A DNA stretch of 64,000 nt from Loxodes magnus (GCA_946699065.1 CAMPDV010000078.1:744001-808000); one strand, 5' to 3'. Shown: positions 25,557 to 39,924, counted from the stretch's first letter. Notes: generated from the sequence alone by a model not told the origin. Numbers and translations are program-made.

Positions 25557-26513
25557 TCATAAGAATTTTCTTATTTAGCTTGTTTTATTCTAAAGAGAGG
25601 TAGGCTTGCAACAGTTTTTTGTTTTGCATTACCTGACTGACTTCTAAATTAGCTTCTCAAAACCAAAATTTTATAAGTTCTTTTCTTAGAAAAATTTCTA
25701 AGCCTTTAAGTGACATTTGCAGTATATGCTAACCATTGAGATTTTATTCTAAATATGGTTGTCCAAGTTAAAGCCAAATTTGATAGCTTTTTTTATAGCG
25801 TAACTCCATTTATAAACTATTTTTTCATTTATCCCATATTTAGATACCACATTTCTGAATGTAGCCTACTTCTAACTAGCTATATCCCAATTATTTATTA
25901 AATTAAGCATTATTCCTATTTTCATTTTTTTAAAGTTTTTCTTCTTATCATTTAGCATATTTCTAGAAATTTATTATTCCTTACTATATTTTTTCTATTA
26001 TTTAATTGGTTCTAAAATTGCTTAGGAAGTTTAAATATTAACTTCTTGCAAACCTTCACCAACACTCGTTTCTTTTTGGATAGTTTAGACCGTTTAATTT
26101 TTTTCTACTTGACTATAAGGTAAAATATAATGCTCGCTATTGCATTGTAGACATTAGCGAATTTTTATGAGAACTTTATTAGGACAAACAAAAGGAACGT
26201 AATCATCCAATAAGCATGGAAAAATACCAGCATAAATGAAGCTCTAATTTTTAGCTTTATAAAGCACTTGATAGTTTGAAAGCTAAAAGCCTAACTCAAG
26301 CAGCTTCTTAATCACCAAAGAAAGCTAAATCTAAAAAGTTCCCTTTACATAATTCATCTTCTCTAAAGGAATATCATTTACTTCTTCTACTTAAAACGAA
26401 CATTCCAAGAAATTTTCTTTCATAACTGTAATACTAAGTTAATCAGATTAAAGTTTATTTTCTTCAGAGATTTTTAAATCAATTCCAGAACATTCTTCAT
26501 TAACAAACTTCAT
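25557..26513 (-). CDS. Cys-rich, helix-turn-helix-like protein of 318 residues
   Basis: ATG at 26513, TGA at 25559-25557; 319 codons with TAA/TAG as Gln and no internal TGA. Codon character is clearly coding (many Glu, Asp, Gly, Val). A Cys cluster at 100, 110, 121, 124 with His128 (CLQCNSEH) could bind zinc. Residues 213-240 resemble the helix-turn-helix at the front of some transposases and CENP-B-like proteins (a VVSKYGI turn followed by VYKW). A Cys-rich C-terminal end has C265/C267 and C296, C301, C302. It stands alone with over 3 kb empty on each side. A decayed relative at 39.4-39.9 kb keeps the CxQCNSE motif and neighbouring residues, which supports real coding. DNA binding is inferred. 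No catalytic domain seen, so it could be a domesticated transposase fragment or a regulator. Confidence 0.65.
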
Positions 26514-26519
26514 CACCTT

Positions 26520-29500
26520 TTTTATAATTAAACTAGTAGATAATTGTATAAATAGGAAACTTAAAATTTATAAGATAATAAAATTTTACTAGGAAGTGTA
26601 CATCATAATTTTATAATTACAAAGTTAACTATTTTCTGGATATAGAAATAATAAATCAGATAGTTTAAGATAATTATTAAAAGAAAACACTGTTTGAAGT
26701 AAGAGTAACTATAACTTAGAATAAAATTAAAGGTAATTTCTGAAATAAACTTGTTATAAAGTGAAAACATTTTTTTTTATTAATTTGAATTAAACTTTGA
26801 GATAATAAATTAATGATTTTTAAAATTAAATTGCTTGATATCAAGTGTCTTTAAGTTAATTATTGGAAAAATAAATTAAAGCATTATATGCTAAGTGCTT
26901 AAAATAAATACCATTATATTAATAACTTTGGTAAGGATTTCAGTGTAAGATTTGTATTTAAAAAATCAATTTTTTTGATATAAGGATTTAAAAGTTAAAT
27001 TCTGAGCTTAGTCAATATTTTTAACTTAAATAAAAGAAGATTTTCAAGTTTAGCATTTTCCTGCTGTTTAATTTGAATTTAGGTAGATAAAAGAAATTAA
27101 ACTTAAATTATCTTAGAATAAACTTTAATCATTTAAAAAGATTGAAAACTAATTTAGATTAGGGCTTATTAATATTCTATTTAATGAGATTAAAATAAAT
27201 TAAAAAGTTGTAATTGAGCAATGAAAAAATGCTTTTTTATTCATAAAAAAGTCAAAGAACTTTTAGAATACTCAAGCTGATGAAAAGTAGTTAATTTTTG
27301 ATCTATAGAATTAAAAATCATTATAGAGTTCAAATAAATTTTTTTTTCCTATATAAAGATAAAATTCCAAATGAATCATCGAATCAACTAAGAATTTATA
27401 GAGGACTTATTCATCAAGATTATAAAAATTAGGTAAAATAGCATATATTATTTATGATTAACTCTAAGGGAAAAAAAGAATAGTCAGAATCCACATTAAT
27501 ACAGGCATTTCATAATTAAATTATATTAGAAAATAAAGGATAAATTTAGCTTTGGAAGTAAGCTAGTATATTAGCATTGAAATTAAAAGCATGAATATCT
27601 CAGGCTTTCTTTTCAGCATATAAACTTTTCTTTGATGCAAATATAAAAGTAAAACTATCTCATCTTATACAGCTTCTTTCTATTTTATCTTTTTCATATT
27701 AATGAGACTTTTTCACTATAAAAGTAATTATTTATTATTCTAATTATCCTTAAAATGAATCTAAAAAGATTGCTTTTATTAATAAGTCTTATTAAAATAC
27801 TTATCAATTCATAAGGAGATTTTAAGTTATTATATGAAGAATAATTCTTAAAGTATAAAGATCTAAAGAGTTTTAGGTAATAATTATTTAAGTTATTTTA
27901 GCAAATTAATTCAACTTTTTAAAACCTTTTAGTGATACTTGGTAAATACTTTGTTTAATAATATAAGGAAAGTTTGAATATGATTGACTTAAAAACTAAT
28001 TAGTTATATTAAAGTTAGATTTAATTTAAGAAATAAAATCTACATTTTTTAATTAAGAAAGCTTTCCTTAAATTATAATCTCATTTTAAGTTAATTATAT
28101 TATTTATTTTCTAAGTTTCTGTATTTGAATAAAAATTAAAAAAATATTAATTCCAATTAAATAAAAAATACACAGATGAAAAAATATATTCATTAAGTCT
28201 TTTAAATATAATTAAAAACAATCTAATTTTCCAATAGAAGGTAATAAAGAACAGAAGCTTTCTCTTTTTATTTTGATAATCTTTCTTAAAAAAGAAGTAA
28301 TAGCGTAATAATAGAATGAGAAAGACGTAGAAATATATAATTATGAAATATAAACTAAAAATTATTTAATAAAAAATTGTTAGTTGCTTAATTATTTTTG
28401 TCTTTAATACCTAAATATCATTAAATCATGTAAAGATGACTTTCAATAAATAATGCACTAATATTTTTATGATAAAAATATTTTATAATAAATTATTAAT
28501 TTTAAATAGCTGCTTAAGCACATGAAATTTATTTTATCTATCCTATCTTTATATTTATAAAATTTGATTTTATCTCTCAAACTTAAGCTATTCTTTTCAC
28601 TAATTAAATTCTTCTCTTCTATCATTTAATTAAATCCTTTTTTAAGTAATTGTAATTTATTCTTACTATAAAACAAATTCTTTTCATTTATCTTTAAATA
28701 ATATCTTTACGCTATTAAATTTAATTCCTTATATGAAAAGTTTATTAATGAAGAAAATTTAAAAATTTCCTTAATTATATGATTCTTAACTGAATAATAT
28801 TCAAAATATTTACCCTTAAATTTTTATTTTTTATTAATAAAGCATTATCTAAATTCATATATTATCATTTTCTTCTATTAATTTTGCTCTTAACTAATAA
28901 AACTTTTTGTTTGTATTTTTCATTCAAAATAAATAAATCTAACTGCAACAGTATATTTTTAATGATTTATAAGCATAAATTTCTAGTTGTCTAAGTTAAA
29001 ATAACTGTATAAAAAAGTAAAGTATAGCCATAAAGAATTGATCTATACCTAGAATAAGTTTTTCTAATTTCAATTTTGATGAAATTTGGATTAACCAAAA
29101 ATAAAAGAGTAACTATTCATTAAAATTCTAATCTTAGCTAAAAGTTAAATTTTATATCAAAGTATTTAGGAAAAGCTAATTTTTAGTTATTCTTTTGGTC
29201 AAATAAAGTTTTTTAAAAGTATTTATGATATTTTTAGTTTTCATTTACCTTTTACCTTTTACAAGTTAATACAATAAATTAAATAAAAGTGCTTAAGATA
29301 AAAATATATAAAATGCTACTAAATAAAAATTACTAAACTTAATTACTTTAAGAGTCCAAATTTCATTTTTCTCCAGAATTTTATTTCTTTGATTAAAAAG
29401 CATAGGCCAATAGATGTGTTTACATATTGACATATTAAAAAGAAAGACTGTAAATTTTATTTATTGTAGATGAAAAGAAAGATTTTGGTATGGTACTAAA

Positions 29501-30420
29501 CAGACTTAGTTCCTTTTTAATTTAGTAAGCTTAATATTTTTATTTTAAAATGCAATGTATATTTCTTCACTCAATCAAGTTGCAAAGCTTAAAAAATTAC
29601 TACAAAATGAAACAAAAGTTGAGACAATGTAGCAGTCAATCGAGTGGTTTCTTATTTGAAATTATTGTAAAATATATTGCAAATAAATATTATATATAAA
29701 TAAATCAACTTAGTGTATAAACTCACAATATATATCTGGCAAATATATACACTATTTTACTTTTCTCTTATTCTTTTAAGGAATAATTAAAATTAATAGT
29801 AAGGTAATTTAGATACAATTTTAAATATAATATATTATACTACAATTAGTTTTAACAATCTATACATAAAACTTTTCCTTTATTTTTTTAAATATAAAGT
29901 TTTAGTATAACTTTGGATTTTTATTAAGCGAGGATTTTATCTAAATTGGTTTAAAAGTTTAAGATAATATTAAGCATTCTAAAAAGCCTAAGATGATAAT
30001 ATATAAAAGAGTATAAATGTAAAAATTTAAATTAACTTTAGTATAAATAACTTTAAGAAAACAATTAGTAGAACAAGCGAATTTCTACACCACTTTTTTT
30101 ATTAGAAGACTCTAATAATAATAACCAAAGATTCACAACTTATACATACTTTATTCTTAGTAATTTTTTATTTCAAAAGTTACTCCTATAAAAATAAAGA
30201 CTTTGAAAACATTTCTTAGCATGATCCAAAATGAATTTGCATTAATATAAGACATTCTATATTACTATTACAAATAATTAAAAAATAAAAAAAGGTTTAA
30301 TAATAGAAAGGAACTAAGTCGATTAAAAGGTTAAAGAATTGGTGTTCTCTACTTGCTCAATGTTTTAACTAATATTAATATTTATACTATTCATAATATG
30401 CCTGATAAGAACTAAATTAT
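26520..30420. other. mostly empty A+T-rich stretch
   Basis: No firm gene. A + strand open stretch at 27375-27632 (86 codons, no ATG near its start, bounded by TGA) has slightly better codon character than its surroundings and could be an exon. The rest shows nothing. Confidence 0.4.
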
Positions 30421-31158
30421 AGCTAACTTAAGAGGTAAACGATTTATTTAGAGTAAATTTTAAGAAATATTTAAAACCGAAAATAATGATGAGCAATCAG
30501 AGCAATTATATTTATATCTATCAATCACTTGAAGTAAATAGGGAAGAATATTTGGAAAAACAAACGAAGAAATATTTCAGAGTTGTAAGTTTTGTTGCAA
30601 GTTTTAAAATATAAAAAACTACTAGAAGATTATTTTATTTATTAATTTTTGTCTATCTTATTTTAATTGGATCTATAGTTATGTCTCATTAATAAAATAT
30701 TACCTTTTATGCTTAAAAAAAAAAAATATTTGTTATCTAACAGAGGTAAATAAGGAAAATATTCTAAGCATCGGGATCCACTTTAACGAATTGTGCTATA
30801 TTGATCTTAATTTAATGCCCTTCAAGCATATTATAGCTTTGAGATTTTTTTAATTTTTTTACAAAATAAGAAGAGAAAGTATTGATTATCCACAATCAAC
30901 TATAGGTAACTATAGGTACGCTTTTCTAAAATAATTGGAAAGAAGGGTATTAGTATTTTGACAACTTAAAAAACATGACTGCATACTATAATATTTAATT
31001 GGATAACTCAGAACATAGTTGCAGTCAAAAATAAGTTACTAAGCATATAAAAATGTAAATTTAGCATAAATTTTATAAAGCTGCAACCTAAAGATTTAAT
31101 AGAATATATACTGCTAAGATATATACTGAATTATTTCATAATCTATATTAATTTCCAG

Positions 31159-31576
31159 GAATCAAGTATACTAAACTAAAAAAATCATATAGAAGAGAAA
31201 TTATAAGTATATATAAACTCAGAATTCAATCTTTCAATTTCCAAAAAGATCTTTAAGACCGTCATTACCCTATTGATAGTCCTTACTACATCTGTGGAGA
31301 TTATGACATCTTTGAAAATATAATGGATGTAACTACTATTCAGAGATACGGGAATGACTTTAGTATAAGATTAAGAATTTTTTGAAAAAAAACGTTTTAT
31401 TTTCTATGGTTAAGTTTATATAAATATGTTTCCTAGCAACCAAGCAGTAGAGATAGATTTGCAAATCAAAATATTTCACCAATTACTACTTGATCGAAGA
31501 ATGGAGCTATTTAAAATAGAGGAGAAGGAATAATCATAAAATGTATACATAAGAAATGTTGATGAAGTGTAAGTGA
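31159..31576 (+). CDS. two-exon fragment of an unrecognised protein
   Basis: Exon 31159-31362 follows a TTTCCAG acceptor-like sequence and encodes a mixed hydrophilic segment containing RHYPIDSPYYICGDY, quite unlike the A+T background. A 74-nt GT...AG intron (31363-31436) restores an open frame to a second segment containing CKSKYFTNYYLIEEW, ending at TGA 31574-31576. Upstream exons probably exist: an open, Glu-rich stretch lies near 30430-30600. I do not recognise the family. The next 100 bp lead into the coiled-coil element gene at 31.7 kb, so this may be part of a larger element. Confidence 0.4.
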
Positions 31577-31674
31577 TGAAACTTTTAAATTTAAATATCT
31601 TTAATTGGAAGAAGAAATTCTTATAATTAAAGATGTCCAAAAATCTTTTTAGTTTAAATATTAATATTAAAATG

Positions 31675-32170
31675 GAAGGATTTGAAAGATATTTCTACAC
31701 TACCTCCAAAAAGTTGGAGAGGAACCTAAATTAAATCTTGGATAGTCTTCTTTCCCTCAATCCTAACCTTTTACTTAATCCTAATAAACTGGAGAGCAAC
31801 AAAAACAAACCCAGAAGACAACACATGCAAGAACTCCAACCTCATAAGAGAAACTAAGGAAGAAGATGAAATATGCTCTTTACAAGAAGGTCTCGGATTT
31901 CAATCTTTTTAACAAGATAAATATGAAATAGCTCATCAAAGTGGTACTGAACTTCTAGGAAGAGGTAAAGAAGCTGAAAAAAGATCAATGACAAACTATT
32001 GGAAAATCTGAAAAAGTAAAAGGGAATCGAATCAAAACTCATGTCTCAGGAAGAGATCTAAGTGCTTTATGGAACATAACTCAGATTGAGAATAGCTAAT
32101 TCCAGAATTAAGATAAAAAATACAAAGAAATTGACGATCAATTAGAACAGCTTAATGATTAAATTTAACT
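31675..32170 (+). pseudogene. coiled-coil element gene of family F (copy G)
   Basis: The stretch around 31866-31990 matches the 43.4-kb gene in sequence and layout: KVSDFN, a Met, then QLIKVVLNFQEEVKKLKK, aligned with EVSEFN...QLVKVVLSLQEEVRKLRR. A TGA or one-base shift follows (about 31990), after which another frame continues as a coiled coil. The N-terminal part (31675-31850) is Asn/Leu/Lys-rich. It sits 200 bp upstream of the tRNA-Cys. Confidence 0.5.
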
Positions 32171-32349
32171 TATTATGTTTATATTCATTCAATAAACATT
32201 TTTATTATGCTCTTAATAACTTGTTTTGTATTAATTAAGAATAACTAATTATCTTAATCTAAGAAAGAGGTTACATTTTAACTATTACTATAACTGTATT
32301 AATGAGGATAAATTTAATATTTAATTTATTTGGAAAGATAAATTTTAAG

Positions 32350-32420
32350 GGACAAGTAGCTCAGTAGTAGAGCATTGGACTGCAGATCCAGAGGTCGTGG
32401 GTTCGACTCCCACCTTGTCC
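32350..32420 (+). tRNA. tRNA-Cys (anticodon GCA)
   Basis: A complete 71-nt cloverleaf: acceptor GGACAAG/CTTGTCC, D stem GCTC/GAGC, anticodon stem TTGGA/TCCAG around loop CTGCAGA (anticodon GCA), 5-nt variable arm, T stem GTGGG/CCCAC with loop TTCGACT. CCA is not encoded. A T5 run directly follows, as expected for a Pol III terminator. Internal A and B boxes are present within the D and T arms. No mismatch in any stem apart from one T-G pair, so it looks functional. Confidence 0.97.
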
Positions 32421-32424
32421 TTTT

Positions 32425-35400
32425 TAATAAATTTACAAAAATGTAAATATTTAAATTAATTAAATAAATAGATAGTCAATAGAGAAGGATATCTTAGATA
32501 TAATATACAAAATAGTAAAATTAAGAGTATTACTAATTATATTTGAAGTATTTAAGACAATTATAGAATTAAATGAATAAGCAAATTTACCATAAAATCA
32601 TACATGCTTATTAAAGTAGCTAAACTTAGTTTTAGTTAGCATTATAAATTTATTAATAAATTAGCTTTAAAAGATACTTTATAGTAATACAATTTTAAAG
32701 ATATTTGAGTCTAATAGAGAAATAAATATAGAAAAATATTAATAACTATTTAAAATATCCTATACTTCTAGATTTTCATTCAAACTACTAAAAGAAAATA
32801 GAAAACAAAACAAGTATTATTAAACGAAAATATAAGAACAATATCTCTAGAATCTAATTTAAAAATATAACTATTAAAAGAATTAAAAAAGGGAAAAAGA
32901 ACATTTACTTGTTAGATACATAACTAATAATTAAATGTGAAATGAAGGAAAATTTCTATATGAAATAGATTAAAAGTGTTTAATATAATTTCTATAAGTA
33001 TAACAATATTTAAGAGATTGATATATTCTAAGTTATTCACTAATTTAAATTTTATAAAATTACTATTTAAATCTGACACTAAAATGCAAGCAAAATTAAA
33101 TAAAATATATTGCAAATCTATTTAAATTAAGAGGTTAAGGTAAGAAATAGATAGAATAAATAATACTAAAATATTAACTGAATATTAGATTATGTGGGCT
33201 TTGAAGAAAATTTATATAATTTAGAGAAATATTTTAAAGAATAAAATAAATTTGCATCTCAATTGTATTAAAAATGATTAAGAATGAATTATAAAATTAA
33301 ATTTAGAGTGGAAAGCAAATAGATATCTATAAGTTTAAATAATAGAAATAGGAATTGAAATAAATCAAGAATTGCATATTAATTTTAAAATAACTTTTTT
33401 TTTAATTTAAAGCATGTGATAATACAATTTTTATAAAATCTCTATAAAGTGAATTTTGATTAATAAACAAAAATATTTTCTAATCTAAAAAAATGTATGA
33501 AGTTATTAAATAACTTTATTTGATAATTAAGTGAAAGCATCAAAAGTAATTTACCACATAAATTTTATTCTTTTTAATTGATTAAAATAATAATAGCATT
33601 TTTAAATTGGCTCATTAAAGTATAAAGGTAAAATGAATTTAAGTTGACTAATAATTAGAAATAAAATAAATCAGCTAGATAAAGCACTATGATTTTTTTA
33701 AGATAAATAAATTGATGAACCATTCAATCTAAATTTAATATATTACCTTTATGAAGAAAAGGCTAGTTTAATCACAAAAATATTCAAAAATATAAAATTT
33801 ATAAATCTTATAAAAGTAGCTTAATATATCCATAGAATTATAAAAATAAAATATCTTTGATTTCTATATAACAAATAAAAAGCAGAATAAAAAGATTTAA
33901 AATATTACTCTAGAGATTTTAATTATAAGAAAAAAGATACTTAATTTATTTAAAATAGCATGATAGATTTCATTATTTTAGGCTAATTCAAATTTAAATA
34001 GTTTTAAATAAACTTTATTTTACTAGAATGATAAGATAACCTTTACTTATAATATAAATAAATTCTTTATTTATTTATCATAAGCGAATTTTACAAAAAT
34101 AGAAAGGCTATTAGTGATAATATTTAAAAAGTTTATAAATGATAATGTTCTTTAAATTAATAGCTCAAAATCACTTTAAAATCCTAAAATATAATAAAAA
34201 TATAAAAATATAAAATATTTTTGAAATTGTTCATTTCAAAAAGAGACATTGAAGATAAAAATTTTAATATATTGGGATAATTTTAATTTGATATACTTTG
34301 TAGATGAAAAAAAGAAATACACAAAATTAAAATTAAAAAGAAGATCAAAATAAAAGAAAATAGATTTAAATATTTTTAGAATTTTAATTAATTTTACGTT
34401 GTTTCAATTTGAATATAAAAAGTTGCCTTATATATAAATAGAAATTAAGAAATAAAAGGAACTTATATTTAAAATTTATAAAAGATAAAATACTTTTGTA
34501 AATTGCTTTTTTCTACTTTATAAAATAAGTGAATTTTTTTATTAAAGTTTTAAAGCTAATTTAAATAGTTTTAAAAAGCAGCAACTTAACTCACGACTAC
34601 AAAAAATCCTCAGAAATGCTTCTATCATATAGTTCGAGAAGGCAAAAATCTATAATTATTGACATTTACTTTTTTAAATTGATATAAATAAAATTAGAAC
34701 CTTAGTAAATTATCTAATTTATTAATCATTTTTATTTTTTAAGATAAAATTTAATCTCCTTAATTTTTGTCCCTCGAGTACAATCTTTATTTAAGTAATC
34801 ATTTCCTCTTTTTTATTTTCTAAATTTTAATTTTAAAATTCAAAAGTTTGGTAATATTACCTTTTTACTTATCTAAATTCCTTTACATATTAAAGCTCTC
34901 GCTTTTTAATTCAATCTTTCTTAAAATTGTTTGTCATTCTTTAAATAACATTAGAACGAAGATTTTATTTTCGGTAATAACTACTAATATTTTTCAGTTT
35001 CATTAACTTAATTTTATAATTGAGAAATTTTCATTTTATTTAGTCCATTTTGCTGAATATTTCTATCATTTTTAAGGGAAATTTCTAAAATTTTTTAGAG
35101 GAATGATAAAAACCTAGCAATACTCATATTTATTTTCTTTATTTAAATAATTCTAAATTAAGTTTATTTATCAATCATTACTATAAAAAAATAGAGCATT
35201 TTTAATTAAAATAACTATATTATTTAGCTATTTCAATTTTCTTTAACAGACTAAGAAACTAAAATAGATTTTACTGAGAAAATAACTGAAAATCAATTTA
35301 ATTGAAGTGGTTATCTTCTTTTTTTCTTTAGATTTAGCTAAATAAATTACATAAATTGATTTTATTTATGAAGATAGATGAGAAACAAATAAATAAAAAA

Positions 35401-37640
35401 TATAAATACTATATATATAAAATTTTAATAAATTAACTAAGAATAGAAAAAATTTTATAATTACCTATATAACTTAAAAGCTGGAAATCAGACAATAGAT
35501 TTTCGTTTTTAGTAAAGCAGATAAACTAAGAATGTGCTTATTAAGTTAATAAAATAAATAATACAGTATAAAGCTAAGTTAAATATTGCTTTATAAGTCT
35601 ATTAATTTTATTTATTAGCACCTTTTTTAATTTAGGCTTGGAATTATTCTTTCAGGCTTATTTTAGATTGATATTACATGAGTTATTATTATATATGCTA
35701 TATTATAATTTTTATTAAAATAACTTAAAAAGGAGAGATTAATTAAGCTTATATAAGTAAAATGAAACATTTAATAAGTATCTAAAATTCGTTTTATTTC
35801 AATCTCTTTTAAATTTGTTTAATTACAGCTTCTATTGAAAGAAAATTTTAAAACTAGGGATGCTAATTCATTTATTTGAACTATATTTTTTAAAATAAAA
35901 ATAATAAATAATTAAATAGAATAAACTTAAGTGTAAGAATCATAATAAAATTAAAACTTAGATTTTCTTAGTTCTTTTCTTCATTTTAATAATCATAGCA
36001 TTCTGCTTTAAATATATTCAAATAGTTTGAAAACTTAGCATAATAAAAAATCATCTTTTAGTATATTTTGTCAAATATATTAATTTATTTTTCTGAGAAA
36101 TTTAAAGCTTTCATTGGAATATTAAAATAATATTTAGAAAATAATTATTTTTAAAAGTTTTAATGATTTATTAAAGTAAAAGAATAATATTTTAATATAA
36201 AAAGATCTTTAAATAATCAGATTTATTTTAGTTTCTATCTTTAATTTGATCTTATTAAATGTATAAAGTTCATAAAATTAGAGGACCAATTATTCATTTG
36301 TGATTTTATTTAAAATACTTCAACGTTAATTAATTCCTAAATTTTCTCTAATAATTTAAATAAATTATTTATTATTTTTGTTTTTTACATTATTTATTAT
36401 CTAAATTTTATTATTTTAATTTCTATTATTCTTTTTTATATATGAATTCACTACTCAATCAGATTGGATTTAATTAGTTTTATTCAAATTATTAAAAGCT
36501 AACTTTTATCAATTTTCTTATCTATTTGAATTTTAGTGTTAAATAATCTCAATTTAATAGTTAAATATTTTATAATAAAAATAAATATATTAATTATTTC
36601 TTCTAAGATATTTCATTGATTCCTCCTTAATCGTCTGTTTTTGAAACTTAATTAGAACTTTTTTAGTAATTAATTATAATCAGAAAAAGATCGAAAACGA
36701 GGATTAAACTTTATTAACTCTTTCAATTTTTTAAATTTACTTAGTAATTGTTTGGAGTATTCATACTATTATAGTTAAAATACCAATTCTTAATCTTTCG
36801 GATTACAACTTCTAATACATTTTTATTGATCGATTGCTAATCTTGTGGTTTAGGAAATATTTATATTTATGTTTAGCTACACAAAAATAAATAAAGCTAT
36901 CATATTATAAGAAAAAAGTGAGAAATAGTTTTTAAATTTAAGTTATTTTTGTTTTTATTCTTCTATATAACAAGCTTTTTGGAATAAAATGCTATTAGTT
37001 TTAACTTTAAAATTAGGTAGTTAGTCTTTTAATATTTAGAGAATATTACTATAAGTTAATTAACTTAGAAGCTCTCTTTTATTTTTAAAATTAAGAAGCA
37101 CTAATAGCTTTTATTACTTGATAATTTTAATTGATAAATGTTTAAATTAGTTTATCACTCAATTTTAATTTTTATCATTTTTCAAAGAAACAATCAATGT
37201 AATCTAAAATAAATCAACGCAATTTTTTAAACTTGAAAGAATTAATTAAAGGAATTATTTTAATAATAAAATCTATATTTAACTAATTAATAATTACATT
37301 AAAATTAAAAAATTAAACTTTTCTTGTGCTATTTTTAGAAATATACTCTAACCGAAAAAACCTTTAAAATAAAAACTTTTTAAATCGTTTTTCTGATTTA
37401 AAATTTTAATCTGTAATTTTGCCTTTATCTTAAAAAAAATTATTATTTATTTATTATTTTATGAAAATATTAAAGTTAACTAAGACTTCAAATATTAATT
37501 TAATTTAATTTAATTTTAGGTAAAGCTTATTTTCTTTATATCTAATTAAGATATTTCATTATATTATTATTTTATCTTATCATTTAAATATATTTAAGTC
37601 TATAAAGTTTTTATCTTATTTTTCCTAAATCTTAATTTTT
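32425..37640. other. long A+T-rich stretch without recognised gene
   Basis: Five kilobases of A/T-rich sequence; short open frames look like chance. Nothing recognised. Confidence 0.5.
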
Positions 37641-37649
37641 TAATAATAA

Positions 37650-38430
37650 TAATTAAATAAAAAAATGTTTGTTTTTTGAGGATTTTCCTTTTTATACCTG
37701 CTATCATTATGTTTACATGGATAAATATCGTGATCATTTCTTCATTTGGAATGCTAAACTAATGATTATCTATATTTCTTTATGAATTTACTATTTATAT
37801 ACTCCAATTTCAGTTATTCACAGAATATTTAACATTCTTCTTATTTTTTATTGCTCTCTTATCTGGAGTTTTTTTCATGCTCCGCATTGTATTAATATTT
37901 AGTTATTAACTTTGAGGTACCAGCAGTTTTTATCTACTTTTCTCAGAATTAAAAATATTTTCTAATATTTTATTCTTTTTTTGTTAATTTTTGCCAATCT
38001 TTTCATCTTGCTTGTTTCTTAAGTAATGAATTCAACTTAATCGTTTTCTAGAATCATTTTTTACAACGACTAAATATCGATTGAGATTGATAATGAGGTT
38101 ATTATTTCTGTTGCTATATTATTTTGAATAGCTAATAACGTTTTATTAATATTTTAGTATTATAATAGTCAAAATTGCTCATTGGTCCTTTGATATATTC
38201 TCCAAATATTAAAATTGTTTTTCGTATTTTTAGATTACTTTTTTACATATTTTCTTGTTCACCCTAAAGTTTTTTATTAGCTTTGCTCAAGATTCTCTTA
38301 TCTCAAAAGATTCCAATCAAATTTTATTTCATATGAAGAACTTAACTTCCTCCTTTTCCTATCATTTTCTCATCATTCCTCTTACCACTTTTCTTCTTAA
38401 ATTTTTAATTAATCTTTGGTAGGCGAACTA
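37650..38430 (-). pseudogene. possible decayed coiled-coil element gene
   Basis: G+C is higher than in the flanks. The reverse strand gives broken frames of the element-gene type: Lys/Gln/Glu-rich coiled-coil segments, then Cys-Lys-Lys, and further on an Asn-Cys-Trp-Tyr segment resembling the residues after the knuckle in copy A. Several TGAs and shifts interrupt it. No complete zinc knuckle could be read, so membership of the family is only suspected. Confidence 0.25.
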
Positions 38431-39359
38431 ATTACTCTAATTTTCATCTTTATTTCTTATTTTTTCTAAATACAAAAATCGTAAAATATAAAGAATTTAG
38501 CATTTAATTAGTTAAGAACAACAATAATTAGCTAATAAGAATAGAAATTAGATGATAATTTAAAAAATAAACAAAATTTAAAAATTTTTAATTTTTAGTC
38601 CTTTATTTAAGAAACATTTCAGGGTAGAAATCTTTAAGAAATTCTTTTAATAATAGCAAAAAGATATAAATAATTAATAATTTTAATTTAATTTTAAAAC
38701 TTTTTTATCATTATATATATATTATTGTATAAAATTTTACTAGATAAAATAAATTATAAAGATTTATCTTAATATAAATAAATCATATTCATAAATAAGC
38801 ATCAATTTTCAGTTTTATTTAATTAAATAAATAAATTGATTCTTTTGAGAGATTAGAAATTTAATTTAAATTAAAAAGATTAAATATGAAATGAATAAAC
38901 TCTAATTAATATAATTTAAACTGCTATTTAGATCTAATATAACTTATTAATATTTTTACCTTAAAAAATATTAATGCAATGCTATTTAAAAATCTCAAAT
39001 ATTGTTTATATTTTTTTCATGATTTAAATTCTAAAAAATACTTAGTACTGAAAAAATTTATTTAAGTAATATTTAGATTGTATAATTAAATAAACAACTC
39101 TTAATCTTCCTCTTTCTTTTTTGTGCGAAATATCTAATTTTAGAAATGAGAGATATTAACTAAATTTACATTTTTCCTTTATTATATTCTATTTTAAGAA
39201 TTATGGGCTTTTTTAAATTAAATTTAAAATCCTAAAATATTCTATTTTTCTTTATTTTATTATATTTTTGAATCTGTACATATTTTTCTTTAATTTTATT
39301 ATCAATCTAGATAATAAAATTAAAAAAAGAAAAAATACTTATTCAGACATCTAAAATTA

Positions 39360-39924
39360 AATGTATATGAAGTTTCCTGGTTAGAAAATTTATGCAGAGA
39401 AACAGAGAACTCTGAAGAAAATAATTTCTTCATTGAAAATTTTAGTTCTTCAGTTAGAAAGCAAATTTCTTAAATGTTAGTAATAGGAATAAGCAACAAA
39501 TAGCATTTCTTTTAAAGATTTAGATTATTTCGAGGGTAGTTCTAAGGTTAAACTGTTCTAATTTATGTTGACGCTGTTTGAGTTAGGTTTAGAGTTTTAA
39601 AATATAAAGCTAAACATTTTAATTTTGTTTATGGTATTATTTTTTCATGCTTATTGGATGTTTATGTTCTTTTCATTTTTCCTAATAAATAATTTCATAA
39701 AAATTGGCTAATGTACTTAATGCAATAGTGAGAATTACATTTTATCTTAAAATCAAATAGAATAAAATTAATCTGACTAAAATATTAAAAAAGAAGGGAA
39801 TCTTGGTGAAAGTTTGTAAGAAGACAACATTAAAGCTTTCTTAATAAATTTAGATGAAAAAAATAATAATAAGTAAGAGAAATCTTCTAAAAACTCGTAA
39901 AATTAAAATAATAAAGATAAATGA
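39360..39924 (+). pseudogene. decayed paralogue of the 318-residue Cys-rich protein
   Basis: A segment near 39550-39600 matches residues 56-75 of the protein at 25.6-26.5 kb (Val-Lys...Phe...Leu-Thr-Leu-Phe-Glu-Leu-Gly). After a frame break, the stretch from about 39710 reads CTQCNSENYILS, aligned with CLQCNSEHYILP, and continues in register (GESLQEDNI against GEGLQEVNI) to TGA 39922-39924. Nucleotide similarity is plain across about 250 bp, including the stretch encoding the SCLLDVYV/PCLLDDYV segment. The putative zinc-ligand His is Asn here. The helix-turn-helix portion is absent. Confidence 0.6.
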
